Shown: in pieces, positions 1 through 7,373 of the stretch
How positions within the stretch are numbered: position 1 is the stretch's first letter
Layout of the letters: each line of letters starts with the position of its first letter
Source of the DNA: an uncultured Collinsella sp.
GTDB lineage: Bacteria > Actinomycetota > Coriobacteriia > Coriobacteriales > Coriobacteriaceae
NCBI GenBank assembly: GCA_902461085.1
Contig: CABPWH010000028.1
Coordinates: forward strand, 1 to 23,964
Reading direction: 5' to 3'
Length of the DNA stretch: 23,964 bases
Notes under the pieces: model-generated
Databases searched by the model: none
Told to the model about the DNA's origin: nothing
Seen by the model: the letters and a program-made list of their open reading frames with translations, nothing else
Program-made: the position numbers and the translations under genes

Positions 1-32
1 CTTCGCCGAGCGGGCGGGGCCGGCGGGTCGGC
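1..32. other. Left-edge segment that does not fit Ffh (possible contig-end artefact)
   Basis: The ffh frame stays open to the window edge, but after the conserved DVYRPAA motif the last ten codons read ADPPAPPARR. All Ffh proteins continue here with I-x-Q-L and a helix. The DNA is also an extreme run of C and G unlike the rest of the gene. The simplest reading is a misassembled or chimeric contig end. Confidence 0.55.
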
Positions 33-461
33 GGCGGCGGGACGGTAGACGTCGCACGCGGCGAGCAGCGGCGAGCGGCCCTGCTTCTTGAGCAGGTAGG
101 CCAGCTTTACGGCCGCCGTGGTCTTACCGGAGCCCTGCAGGCCCACGAGCATGATGACATTGGGAATGCGGTTGCTAAAGACGAGCTTGCTCTCGGTTGA
201 GCCGAGCATCTCGGTAAGCTCGTCGAGCACGATCTTGACGACGTTTTGCGCCGGCGACAGCGACTCCATGACCTCGGCGGTCATGCAGCGCTCCTTGGTC
301 TTGGCAACGAACTCCTTGACGACCTTAAAGTTAACGTCGGCCTCGAGTAGCGCCATGCGAATATCGCGCATAGCCGAAGTAATATCGGCCTCGGTCAGCT
401 TACCCTTACCGCGCAGGCGGTCAAATGTATCGTTGAGGCGATCGCTCAGGGAATCAAACAC
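1..461 (-). CDS. ffh: Signal recognition particle protein Ffh, 5' part only
   Basis: GTPase subunit of the signal recognition particle. It binds 4.5S RNA and signal sequences emerging from the ribosome and docks on FtsY at the membrane. About 153 N-terminal codons are present: the helical N domain (residues 1-100), the P-loop GLQGSGKTTAAVKLA (residues 108-121) and the DVYRPAA motif (137-143). The rest of the G domain and the methionine-rich M domain lie outside the window. The start is GTG at 461, chosen because AAGGAG sits 6 nt upstream and the protein begins FDSLSDRLN as the family does. The gene follows ftsY after 10 bp, and its ribosome binding site overlaps the ftsY stop codon, so the two SRP GTPases are probably translated together. 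The last ten codons at the edge do not fit the family (see the edge feature). Confidence 0.93.
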   Translation of the reverse strand, partial: MFDSLSDRLNDTFDRLRGKGKLTEADITSAMRDIRMALLEADVNFKVVKEFVAKTKERCMTAEVMESLSPAQNVVKIVLDELTEMLGSTESKLVFSNRIPNVIMLVGLQGSGKTTAAVKLAYLLKKQGRSPLLAACDVYRPAAADPPAPPARR

Positions 462-467
462 TAGTCA

Positions 468-473
468 CTCCTT
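468..473 (-). promoter_or_regulatory. Ribosome binding site of ffh (AAGGAG)
   Basis: AAGGAG lies 6 nt before GTG 461 and decides that start. It overlaps the ftsY stop codon (472-474), so ribosomes ending ftsY uncover or re-use it. Confidence 0.8.
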
Positions 474-1389
474 AGTTGGACTCGCCCACCAGGGCGCGGC
501 AGAAATCTTTGGCGTTAAACTCCTGCAGGTCATCGACCTGCTCGCCCACGCCGATGCGCAGGATCGGGAGCTTGAGCTTCTCGGCCACGGCCATGGCGAT
601 ACCACCCTTAGCCGTGCCGTCGAGCTTAGTCATGATAATACCGTCCAGGCCCAGCGCCTCGTTAAACTCGAGAGCCTGGTTCAGACCGTTCTGACCCGTA
701 GCGGCATCGATCACAAGCACGACCGAGACAGGCATGGGACCGGCGGCCATATTGGCGGCGCGCTTACGGGTCACATTGACCACCTTGGCGAGCTCGCGCA
801 TGAGCTCGGGACTCGTGTGCAGACGACCGGCGGTATCGATGAGCACCAGGTCGCTGCCGCGCTTATCGGCCTCGTCGAGCACGTCATAGCACACGCTCGC
901 AGGATCGGAGCCGCGGTCACGCTTGATAACCGGTACGCCGGCACGCTGGCCCCACACATCGAGCTGCTCGATGGCGGCGGCGCGGAAGGTGTCGGCCGAA
1001 CCGATCACCACGTTCTTGCCGCGGGCGGCCATGGCGCTCGCAATCTTGCCGACCGTGGTGGTCTTGCCGGCGCCGTTGATGCCGACAAACAGCACGCAGC
1101 TCGGCGTATCGGAAAACGGGTCGCGCTCGATGGGCACAAAGTGCTGCTCAAGCTGCTCGGCCAGAGCGCGGCGAAGCTGCGGAGCGGTCTTGAGGTTCTT
1201 CTTGGCCGCGGCATCGCGCAGGTCATCGGAGACCTTGATAGCGACCTCGGCGCCCATGTCACCCATTACGAGGGTGTCCTCCAGGTCCTCCCAAAAATCC
1301 TCGTCGACCTCGCCGCCAAAGTAGAAGACCTCGTTGAGGGCCTCGCGGCTGCGCTCAAGTCCGCGCGAGAGAGCATCGAAGAATCCCAT
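472..1389 (-). CDS. ftsY: Signal recognition particle receptor FtsY
   Basis: SRP receptor GTPase, 305 aa. It receives the Ffh-ribosome complex at the cytoplasmic membrane and passes it to SecYEG. The N domain (about 1-90) is followed by the NG GTPase: P-loop GINGAGKTTTVGK (103-115), DTFRAAAIEQL (133-143), DTAGR (185-189), TKLDG (254-258) and the closing GVGEQVDDLQEF (280-291). The long acidic A domain of E. coli FtsY is absent, as in many Gram-positive bacteria, so membrane binding must rely on the N-terminal amphipathic helix (MGFFDALSRGLERS). The start codon shares one base with the smc stop codon (TAATG), and the upstream SD is poor (AAAGG about 13 nt away), which suggests translational coupling to smc. 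It is followed by ffh. Identification is secure. Confidence 0.97.
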   Translation of the reverse strand: MGFFDALSRGLERSREALNEVFYFGGEVDEDFWEDLEDTLVMGDMGAEVAIKVSDDLRDAAAKKNLKTAPQLRRALAEQLEQHFVPIERDPFSDTPSCVLFVGINGAGKTTTVGKIASAMAARGKNVVIGSADTFRAAAIEQLDVWGQRAGVPVIKRDRGSDPASVCYDVLDEADKRGSDLVLIDTAGRLHTSPELMRELAKVVNVTRKRAANMAAGPMPVSVVLVIDAATGQNGLNQALEFNEALGLDGIIMTKLDGTAKGGIAMAVAEKLKLPILRIGVGEQVDDLQEFNAKDFCRALVGESN

Positions 1390-4300
1390 TATGCATTCAC
1401 GACCTTTCCGGTTTCGCGATCGAGTTTTTGCGAGACGACGCGACTGACGCCGTCGGCTTGCATCGAGACGCCATAGAGGACGTCAGCGTCCTCCATAGTA
1501 CGGCGCTGATGCGAGATAACCAAGAGCTGCGTATCGGAACGCAACACATCGAGCGCGCCGATGAGCTTGGACAGGTTGGCGTCATCGAGCGCCGCCTCGA
1601 CCTCGTCCAGCACATAGAACGGCACCGTGCGCGTGCGATACACAGCAAAGAGCAGGGCGAGCGCCGTCAGGCTCTTCTCGCCGCCCGACATGAGCATCAT
1701 CTTGGTGATGCGCTTGCCGCGCGGCTGCGCCACGACCTCGATACCCGTCTCGGCAGGATGCTCGGGATCGGTCATCTCCAGATGAGCCTGGCCGCCCGGG
1801 AAGAGCATAGCGAAGATCTTGCGGAAGTTCGCGTCGACCTTCTCAAACGTCACCAGGAAGGCCTTCCGCATCTTGCGATCAATGGCCACCGTGATCTTGG
1901 TGAGCGCCTTGCGCGCGCTCTCCAGATCGGCCAGCTGCTCCTCGATGTAGTCGGCACGGCGCTTGAGCTGCTCGTACTCCTCCATGGCAACTTGGTTAAC
2001 GGGACCAAGGTTGTTGATCTGGCGCACAAGCTGGTTGAGTTCGCGCTCGGCGGCATCGCGGTCCGTGGGCGCCGGAAGCATGAGCGCTTTCTCGAGCACC
2101 GTCGTGCCATCGGCGGTAATGGCCTTAATGGCGGCCTCTACCTGCACCTCGAGCTTGCCACGCGCGACCTTGAACTCGTTTTGCGTGGCAGAGGCGGTAT
2201 CGACTCGCTCCTTAGCGCGGGCAACCTCTGCCTTGGCATCCTCGATGGTCTTCTTGAGCGAAGCGGAGTCCGCCTCCTCCAGAGAGGCCTGGTCACGCAG
2301 GCGCGCTGCCCAATCCGACGCGCGTTCCAACAGGGCAGAATAGCGTTCGTGCATGGGATCGACGCGCAGGCGCAGCAGCTCGAGCGAGCGCGAAGCCTGG
2401 CGTGTTCCGCGGATACGACGGTCGATGCCCTCAAGACGATGCTCCAGGTCGGGCACACGGCCCTTCAGCGAACGCAGGCGCTCGCTCGTCTGAGCCAGGC
2501 GCACCTTGGCATCGGCGAGCTTGCCGGCTGCCTCGGAATCGTCACGGCGAACGCGATCGAGCTCATCGTTGGCCTCGGCAATCTGGAGACCCAAGTCGCT
2601 TGCCTGTGCACGTGCCTCGTCACGCGAACGGGTGAGCTCGTCAACGCGCGGGCGCGCGGCACGAACGGCCTCGGCAGCCTGCTCGCGGCGCTTGGAGATG
2701 CGCACGCGCTCGACCTCGGCATTGTTGGCGCTTTGCTCCAGGCGGCCGATCTCGGAGAGCAGCGAGCGGCGCTCGCCCTCAAGACGGGCGATCTCACCGG
2801 CGGCATCGCCCTCGGCGGCACGGGCCTCCTCGACGGCAGCGTTGGCCTCGACGACCTGATCCGACACATGCTCAAACACAGCGGCCAAATCGGGCTCAAG
2901 CCCCTCCAGCTCGCGAATGCGACGCTTACGCTCCAGAGCACCCGACGCCTCGCCGGCATCGAGGCCCACACGCACCAGGCCGCCGCAGGCGACGCGGGCG
3001 CCATCGGAGGTCACGTAAGTCACGCCGTCAACGACCGGCGCCGACAGCGCGGCAGAAAGATCGTCCACGACGTAATAGCCGCCGAGCAGCGCCTCGACGA
3101 CGGGTCCGTAGCCTGCGCGCACGGACAGACGATCAACCAGACGGGTACCGGCAGCGCCCTCGGCGGCAGCAGAGCCACTCACGCCGCGCGCCACCAGCAG
3201 CGCCTCACCCGAGGCCTTCTTCTGGTCCAGAGCGGAACGACCGGCACGCTCAAGCGCGGACGTATCGTCGAACAGCAGCGCATCGATATCGCCGGCAAGT
3301 AGTTGCTCCACCAGGCCCTCAAGCTCGCGCGGGGCCTCGAGCACGTCGCCCAGACGACCCAAGACATCGTCGCCCAGCGCACCCACCAGACGGCTCACGA
3401 GCGGCGAGCTGTCGGCCATGCGGGCATCGAGTTTCTTTTGGCTGGAAAGCTCCGAGCGCACCTCGGACAACTTGTTGCGCGCCTCGCTCTCGCGGGCACG
3501 CAGGTCCTTCAGGGCTGCACGGGCGACCTCGGTGGCCTCACGCGCATCGGCCTGGGCCTGGCGCGCTTCCTCAAGAGCGCCCTCAAGCTCCTCGGCGCGG
3601 TCGCGACGGCTCTCGAGCGATGCCGTGACCTCCTCGAGCTGCTCGTCAATCTGCTCCAGGCGCGAGGAATACATGTTGTCCTCGACCTCGGCATTGCTCA
3701 AGGAATCCTTCACCTTGGCGAGCTCGAGCGCGGCGTTATCGGCCACGCGCTGCACATCGCGTTGCTCTCGCGTAAGCTGCGAAATCTGATTGTCGAGCGC
3801 CACGCCCCGCTCGTGGAGCTCAGCGGCGGCAGGACCAGCGGCGTCAACGTCCTCCTGGGCTTGCATATGCGCACCGGTCACTTCCTCAAGCTGCGCACGC
3901 GCGTCCTCGAGCTCCTCGACCACGCGACGACGCTGATGCTCGGAGCTCGAAATCTGACCGCGCATGTCAGACAGGCGCGACACCATGTTGTGGCCCTTTT
4001 CCTCGAGCAGGCGCATGTCGGAGTTAATGCGGCCGACCACATCTTGCATATGACGGCGTTGCTCGCCCAGGTCGCCCACAAACAGGCCCTTTTCCTCAAG
4101 CATAACCTGGAGCTTCTCGAGCTCGCGCTCCTTTTCGCTCATGCGGTACTGCGCAAGCTCCAGCTCGGCAGCACCTTCCTTGGAGCGGCTCTCCAGGTCG
4201 TTCCACTGCGACTGCAGCGAACGAAGCTCATCGACAGCCAGCATCTGCGTAAGCTCGTTCGCGCGCGAGGACAGCTCTTTGTACTTGCGCGCGCGATCGA

Positions 4301-4925
4301 CCTGACGCTCCAACGGTCGCAGCTGACGGGCGATTTCCTTATTGATGTCGCGGGCACGCGTCAGGTGCTCGTCCATCGACTTAATTTTTTTGAGTGCACG
4401 CTCCTTGCGACGCTTGTGCTTGGAGATGCCGGCGGCCTCCTCGATAAGGGCGCGGCGCTCCTCGGGGCGACTCTGCAAAATGGCGTCGAGCTTGCCCTGG
4501 CTGATGATGGAATGCGTATCCTTGCCCAGGCCCGAATCGTGCAGGATGTCCTGAATGTCCATCAGACGGCACGGACTCGAGTTGATGAGGTACTCGCTTT
4601 CGCCCGAGCGATACATACGACGGGTGATGGCGACCTCGTCAAAGTCGACGGGCAGCATATGGTCCGAGTTATCGAGCACCAGCGTGACCTCGGCGACACC
4701 CACCGGCTTGCGCGCCGACGAGCCCGAAAAGATAACGTCCTCCATGGCCTGGCCGCGCAGCTGCTTGGCGCTCTGCTCGCCCAGGACCCAAAGAATCGAG
4801 TCGGAGATGTTCGATTTTCCCGAGCCATTGGGGCCGACGATGACGGTCAGGCCCGGCTCAAATGACATATGGGCGCGGTCGGCAAACGACTTGAACCCTT
4901 TGAGCGTGAGGGACTTGAGATACAC
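1389..4925 (-). CDS. smc: Chromosome segregation ATPase SMC
   Basis: Full-length bacterial SMC, 1178 aa, the ATPase that with ScpA and ScpB forms the condensin ring that compacts and separates sister chromosomes. N-terminal head: Walker A GPNGSGKSN at 31-39 and the Q-loop around SIISQGKLD. Two long heptad-rich coiled coils (about 165-500 and 660-1000) flank a globular hinge (about 500-655). The C-terminal head has the ABC signature LMSGGEKS at 1078-1085, Walker B FYVLDEVEAALDD at about 1103-1115 and the switch histidine at 1139. The start is GTG at 4925, with GAGGAA just upstream. It lies 10 bp after rnc and overlaps ftsY by one base. scpA and scpB are not nearby. The usual actinobacterial mutM between rnc and smc is missing. 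Confidence 0.97.
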   Translation of the reverse strand: MYLKSLTLKGFKSFADRAHMSFEPGLTVIVGPNGSGKSNISDSILWVLGEQSAKQLRGQAMEDVIFSGSSARKPVGVAEVTLVLDNSDHMLPVDFDEVAITRRMYRSGESEYLINSSPCRLMDIQDILHDSGLGKDTHSIISQGKLDAILQSRPEERRALIEEAAGISKHKRRKERALKKIKSMDEHLTRARDINKEIARQLRPLERQVDRARKYKELSSRANELTQMLAVDELRSLQSQWNDLESRSKEGAAELELAQYRMSEKERELEKLQVMLEEKGLFVGDLGEQRRHMQDVVGRINSDMRLLEEKGHNMVSRLSDMRGQISSSEHQRRRVVEELEDARAQLEEVTGAHMQAQEDVDAAGPAAAELHERGVALDNQISQLTREQRDVQRVADNAALELAKVKDSLSNAEVEDNMYSSRLEQIDEQLEEVTASLESRRDRAEELEGALEEARQAQADAREATEVARAALKDLRARESEARNKLSEVRSELSSQKKLDARMADSSPLVSRLVGALGDDVLGRLGDVLEAPRELEGLVEQLLAGDIDALLFDDTSALERAGRSALDQKKASGEALLVARGVSGSAAAEGAAGTRLVDRLSVRAGYGPVVEALLGGYYVVDDLSAALSAPVVDGVTYVTSDGARVACGGLVRVGLDAGEASGALERKRRIRELEGLEPDLAAVFEHVSDQVVEANAAVEEARAAEGDAAGEIARLEGERRSLLSEIGRLEQSANNAEVERVRISKRREQAAEAVRAARPRVDELTRSRDEARAQASDLGLQIAEANDELDRVRRDDSEAAGKLADAKVRLAQTSERLRSLKGRVPDLEHRLEGIDRRIRGTRQASRSLELLRLRVDPMHERYSALLERASDWAARLRDQASLEEADSASLKKTIEDAKAEVARAKERVDTASATQNEFKVARGKLEVQVEAAIKAITADGTTVLEKALMLPAPTDRDAAERELNQLVRQINNLGPVNQVAMEEYEQLKRRADYIEEQLADLESARKALTKITVAIDRKMRKAFLVTFEKVDANFRKIFAMLFPGGQAHLEMTDPEHPAETGIEVVAQPRGKRITKMMLMSGGEKSLTALALLFAVYRTRTVPFYVLDEVEAALDDANLSKLIGALDVLRSDTQLLVISHQRRTMEDADVLYGVSMQADGVSRVVSQKLDRETGKVVNA

Positions 4926-4935
4926 GGTTCCTCGC

Positions 4936-5661
4936 TTAAACAGGCTTCTTGTTGAGAATCACGCCGTTGGTGGTGTAGCCCATGCGGTCGAGCGCCTCGA
5001 GCGCAGCGGCTCCCTCGGCCTCCTTCTTGGAGGAACCGGTACCGCGGCCCTGGCGAATACCGTCGATGAGCACCACAGCGGTAAAGGTGGGCGCATGCGC
5101 GGGGCCCTCGGAGCCGACCAGCTTATACGCGGGAGGCTCGTGGCCGTCCGCCTGCACGCACTCCTGCAAGAACGACTTGGGGTTCGCGGGGTGCTCGGCA
5201 CGCTCGGAGGCCAGGTGCGGCTTAAGCGTACGGTGGATAAACTCCGCCGCAGCATCCCAACCGGCATCCAGATACAGCGCGCCCACGAGCGACTCATAGA
5301 CGTTCTCGAGCGCCGAGTGCAGGCCGCGGGCGCCGGTACCGGTCTCGGAGGCGCCAAAGATGATGATGTCGTCGATACCCAGCTCGTGCGACACCTCGGA
5401 CAGCGTGGCGCCCGAGACAAGGGAGACCTTCAGACGCGTGAGCTTGCCCTCGTCAAACTCCGGATAGGACTCAAAGAGCGAACGGGCCACGACGGCACCC
5501 AAAATGGAATCGCCCAAAAACTCAAGGCGCTCATAGCTGGCAGAGACCGGCTGACCTTCGACGGCCGAGGGATGCGTGAGCGCCGCGCGCAGCAGCACCT
5601 TATTATTGAACTCATGGCCCAGGATCTCCTGGGCGCGCGTGAGTCGTTCAGACAAAGCCAA
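4936..5661 (-). CDS. rnc: Ribonuclease III
   Basis: Double-strand-specific endoribonuclease, 241 aa, that processes rRNA precursors and structured mRNAs as a Mg-dependent homodimer. The RNase III signature ERLEFLGDS is at 44-52 (E44 and D51 bind metal). The second acidic motif, ENVYESLVGALYLD (119-132), carries the catalytic E123. A double-stranded RNA-binding domain fills about 160-229 (start PKSFLQE, end GSSKKEAEGAAA). The start is TTG at 5661, three bases after the acpP stop codon. A perfect AAGGAGG with 8 nt spacing supports this start, and there is no ATG alternative at the expected N-terminus. It sits between acpP and smc, as in many Gram-positive bacteria. Only the weak start codon is unusual. 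Confidence 0.97.
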   Translation of the reverse strand: MALSERLTRAQEILGHEFNNKVLLRAALTHPSAVEGQPVSASYERLEFLGDSILGAVVARSLFESYPEFDEGKLTRLKVSLVSGATLSEVSHELGIDDIIIFGASETGTGARGLHSALENVYESLVGALYLDAGWDAAAEFIHRTLKPHLASERAEHPANPKSFLQECVQADGHEPPAYKLVGSEGPAHAPTFTAVVLIDGIRQGRGTGSSKKEAEGAAALEALDRMGYTTNGVILNKKPV

Positions 5662-5664
5662 GAC

Positions 5665-5907
5665 TTAGGCCTCCTTGGCGTTTTCGATCGCGTCGACGGC
5701 GTCGGCGACAGAGTTGAGCGACAGCAGGGTCTCGTCATCGATTTCGAGGTCGAACTCGTCCTCGATGGCCGTCACCAGCTGCAGACGCTCGAGCGAATCG
5801 GCATCAAGATCGTCAAAAGTGGTCTCGTCGCTAATGTCGGCGACATCGACACCCAGCACGTCAGCGGCGACTTCGGCGATCTTATCGAAGATTTCGGAGC
5901 GATCCAT
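5665..5907 (-). CDS. acpP: Acyl carrier protein
   Basis: Small acidic carrier, 80 aa, that holds growing fatty acids on a 4'-phosphopantetheine arm. The attachment site is S38 in DADSLE, followed by the recognition helix LERLQLVTAIEDEF. Length and acidity are typical of AcpP. The start is ATG at 5907 with AGAGGAAG upstream. It lies between plsX, which uses acyl-ACP as substrate, and rnc, whose ribosome binding site is inside the end of acpP. No fabH, fabD, fabG or fabF is interposed, unlike the Bacillus-type order. A 114-bp gap before the gene contains a perfect hairpin and a possible promoter, which would let the abundant ACP be expressed apart from plsX. Confidence 0.96.
   Translation of the reverse strand: MDRSEIFDKIAEVAADVLGVDVADISDETTFDDLDADSLERLQLVTAIEDEFDLEIDDETLLSLNSVADAVDAIENAKEA
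5670..5676 (-). promoter_or_regulatory. Ribosome binding site of rnc (AAGGAGG)
   Basis: A perfect anti-SD match, 8 nt before the TTG start of rnc and inside the last codons of acpP. It is the main reason for accepting TTG 5661 as the rnc start. Confidence 0.85.
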
Positions 5908-5949
5908 AGCGCTTCCTCTCGTATGTCATGGAACACAACACAACACGGC

Positions 5950-5981
5950 AATCGGAGCCGCGTTGCAATACGGCTCCGATT
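5950..5981 (-). promoter_or_regulatory. Perfect 11-bp hairpin in the plsX-acpP gap
   Basis: The 11-base arms at 5950-5960 and 5971-5981 are exact inverse complements around a 10-nt loop. In the minus-strand transcript the stem is followed by a GU-rich stretch rather than a clean U-run, so it is a weak terminator, attenuator or RNA-stability element rather than a textbook terminator. Confidence 0.6.
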
Positions 5982-6005
5982 CTACCCCACACGGTACAGG
6001 TTGAG
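5979..6005 (-). promoter_or_regulatory. Possible acpP promoter (CTCAAC-N15-TAGAAT)
   Basis: A TAGAAT -10-like hexamer (5979-5984) lies 71 nt before the acpP start, with CTCAAC (6000-6005) 15 nt further up. The same arrangement occurs before asp23, and a near match before rpoD. The upstream half is a poor -35 by the TTGACA standard, so this is tentative. A start near 5972 would remove one arm of the downstream hairpin. Confidence 0.35.
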
Positions 6006-6021
6006 CCACGTAACGGGGCTC

Positions 6022-7041
6022 TTACAAAACGATACCGTCCATGGAATTGGCAACGTCCTGGACAAGCCCGGCACGTACGGCCTGGGCCGCGGCAAGCGTA
6101 CCGTTCTTGACGGCCTCGACCGACGTGGCACCGTGGCCGATCAACACGACACCGCGCAGGCCCAGCAGGATCGCGCCACCCTTGGCGTCGCCCGAAAGCT
6201 TGGCTTTGATCTCGCGCATCTGCTTTTTGATGAGAAGTGCGGCGATCTTGGTGCCGAGCGAGGACATAAAGGCGCCCTTGAGCTCCTGAAGCAAAAACTT
6301 GGCAGCACCCTCGGTGGCCTTGAGCGCAATGTTGCCCGACATGCCGTCGGCGACCACGACGTCAAAATTGCCCGACGTAAGATCGGTACCCTCGCAGTTG
6401 CCCACAAAGCCGGGAACCGCGGCCTTCATGGCCGGGAAGCACGACTTGGTAAAGTTGGAGCCCTTCTCGTCCTCGGTGCCGTTGGCAAGCAGGCCCACGC
6501 GAGGATGCTCGATGCCCAAAACCACACGGGCATAGGCAGCGCCCATCTGGGCGAAGCGCACCATGTCGTCCACCGTAACATCGGGATTGGCGCCCATATC
6601 GCACAGCACCGTCAGGCCGCCGGCACGATTGGGCAGTGCGTTGGTAAGGCACGGACGGACCGGCTGCTTCTTGCCCTCTGCCAAATACCTAAACGGCGTA
6701 ACGTAGGCCGTGGCGGCAGCGGTCATGGCACCGGTCGAGCCGGCCGAGAAAAACGCGTCCGCATTGCCCTTCTTAATGGCACGGCATGCAAGCACAATCG
6801 AAGACTTGCGCTTGGTCATCACGGCGCGGATGGGATCGTCCTCCATGCTGATGACGTCGGGGGCCTCCAAAGCCTCTACGCGGGCATGCGCCGCGGCAAA
6901 GGGGTTGACGATTTCGGCGGGACCGACGGCCAAGACCTCGATCTCGGGATCTGCCGCAAGCGCAGCCTCGATACCGTCGAGGACAACCTGGGGCTTCTCG
7001 TCTCCGCCCACAACGTCTACACAAACGCGAACGTTACTCAT
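6022..7041 (-). CDS. plsX: Phosphate acyltransferase PlsX
   Basis: Converts acyl-ACP and phosphate to acyl-phosphate, the donor used by PlsY in the first step of phospholipid synthesis. It is a peripheral membrane protein of 339 aa, normal length. Recognisable family segments are the N-terminal VDVVGGDEKP (usually D-A-M-G-G-D), SAGSTGAMTAAA, VLCDMGANPDV, LLANGTEDEKGS, VVADGMSGNIALK and the C-terminal LIGHGATS. The start is ATG at 7041 with AAGGAG 8 nt upstream. Its partner acpP follows directly. A terminator hairpin ends only 18 nt before the start codon, so expression may be controlled by attenuation or by limited read-through from rpmF. The AM-to-VV change in the first motif is conservative in position and gives no reason to doubt function. 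Confidence 0.96.
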   Translation of the reverse strand: MSNVRVCVDVVGGDEKPQVVLDGIEAALAADPEIEVLAVGPAEIVNPFAAAHARVEALEAPDVISMEDDPIRAVMTKRKSSIVLACRAIKKGNADAFFSAGSTGAMTAAATAYVTPFRYLAEGKKQPVRPCLTNALPNRAGGLTVLCDMGANPDVTVDDMVRFAQMGAAYARVVLGIEHPRVGLLANGTEDEKGSNFTKSCFPAMKAAVPGFVGNCEGTDLTSGNFDVVVADGMSGNIALKATEGAAKFLLQELKGAFMSSLGTKIAALLIKKQMREIKAKLSGDAKGGAILLGLRGVVLIGHGATSVEAVKNGTLAAAQAVRAGLVQDVANSMDGIVL

Positions 7042-7059
7042 TTCATATACTCCTTATAC

Positions 7060-7089
7060 AAAAATGGCCGACTCATTGAGCCGGCCATT
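7060..7089 (-). terminator. Intrinsic terminator or attenuator between rpmF and plsX
   Basis: In the minus-strand RNA, arms 7078-7089 and 7063-7074 form a 12-bp stem with a 3-nt AAU loop, followed by a run of five U (7064 to 7060, the first two also in the stem). One pair is G-U on the minus strand but A-C on the plus strand, so the structure is specific to minus-strand transcripts. The U-run ends 18 nt before the plsX start, leaving no room for a promoter after it. Confidence 0.85.
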
Positions 7090-7120
7090 GTGGTTCCAGT
7101 CGGAACGGCATCGCATCCAG

Positions 7121-7126
7121 AGTATA
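7121..7126 (-). promoter_or_regulatory. Possible -10 element of plsX (TATACT)
   Basis: TATACT lies just after the rpmF stop codon. No good -35 is visible at 16-18 nt. A start about 7 nt downstream would give a roughly 70-nt leader holding the terminator, as expected of an attenuated plsX transcript. Weak on its own. Confidence 0.25.
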
Positions 7127-7129
7127 CAG

Positions 7130-7309
7130 TTACTCGGTAACGATAACCTCGCGGTCCTTGTAGAAACCGCAGCTGGGGCACACGTGATGCGGGAGCTTAA
7201 CAGCGCCGCAACGGGGGCACGTGGACTGAGCCGCAGCCGAGATCTTCATGTTGGCGGAACGACGGGTATGGGTGCGGATACGACCCTGCTTTTGTTTAGG
7301 TACGGGCAT
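7130..7309 (-). CDS. rpmF: 50S ribosomal protein L32
   Basis: Small basic large-subunit ribosomal protein, 59 aa. It starts MPVPKQKQGRIRTHTRRS, the family hallmark. A zinc ribbon follows with C31-x2-C34 and C44-x2-C47, so this is the zinc-binding (C+) paralogue type. The start is ATG at 7309 with AAGGAAGG upstream. It lies downstream of the DUF177 gene, a pairing kept in very many bacteria, and before plsX, as in the classical rpmF-plsX cluster. A strong terminator follows it. All four cysteines are present, so no zinc-independent function need be assumed. Confidence 0.97.
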   Translation of the reverse strand: MPVPKQKQGRIRTHTRRSANMKISAAAQSTCPRCGAVKLPHHVCPSCGFYKDREVIVTE

Positions 7310-7373
7310 AGTGACCTTCCTTATGAACTATCCAGTGTGGCGATTACGCGCAAGTAGCGATACTACCACAGTT

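Noticed and set aside
7093..7106. Small GTTCC-AGTC-GGAAC hairpin in the rpmF-plsX gap
   Set aside because: A 5-bp stem with no U-run; expected by chance and not needed to explain the terminator.
118..7140. Long plus-strand open frames opposite ffh, ftsY, smc, rnc and plsX (up to 861 aa)
   Set aside because: They are antisense to secure genes, have no family resemblance, no ribosome binding sites, and the low-complexity composition expected from the complement of GC-rich codons.
7310..7373. TTGCGC-N17-TAGTTC as an rpmF promoter
   Set aside because: Both hexamers are weak matches and the 64-bp gap is compatible with simple co-transcription from DUF177.
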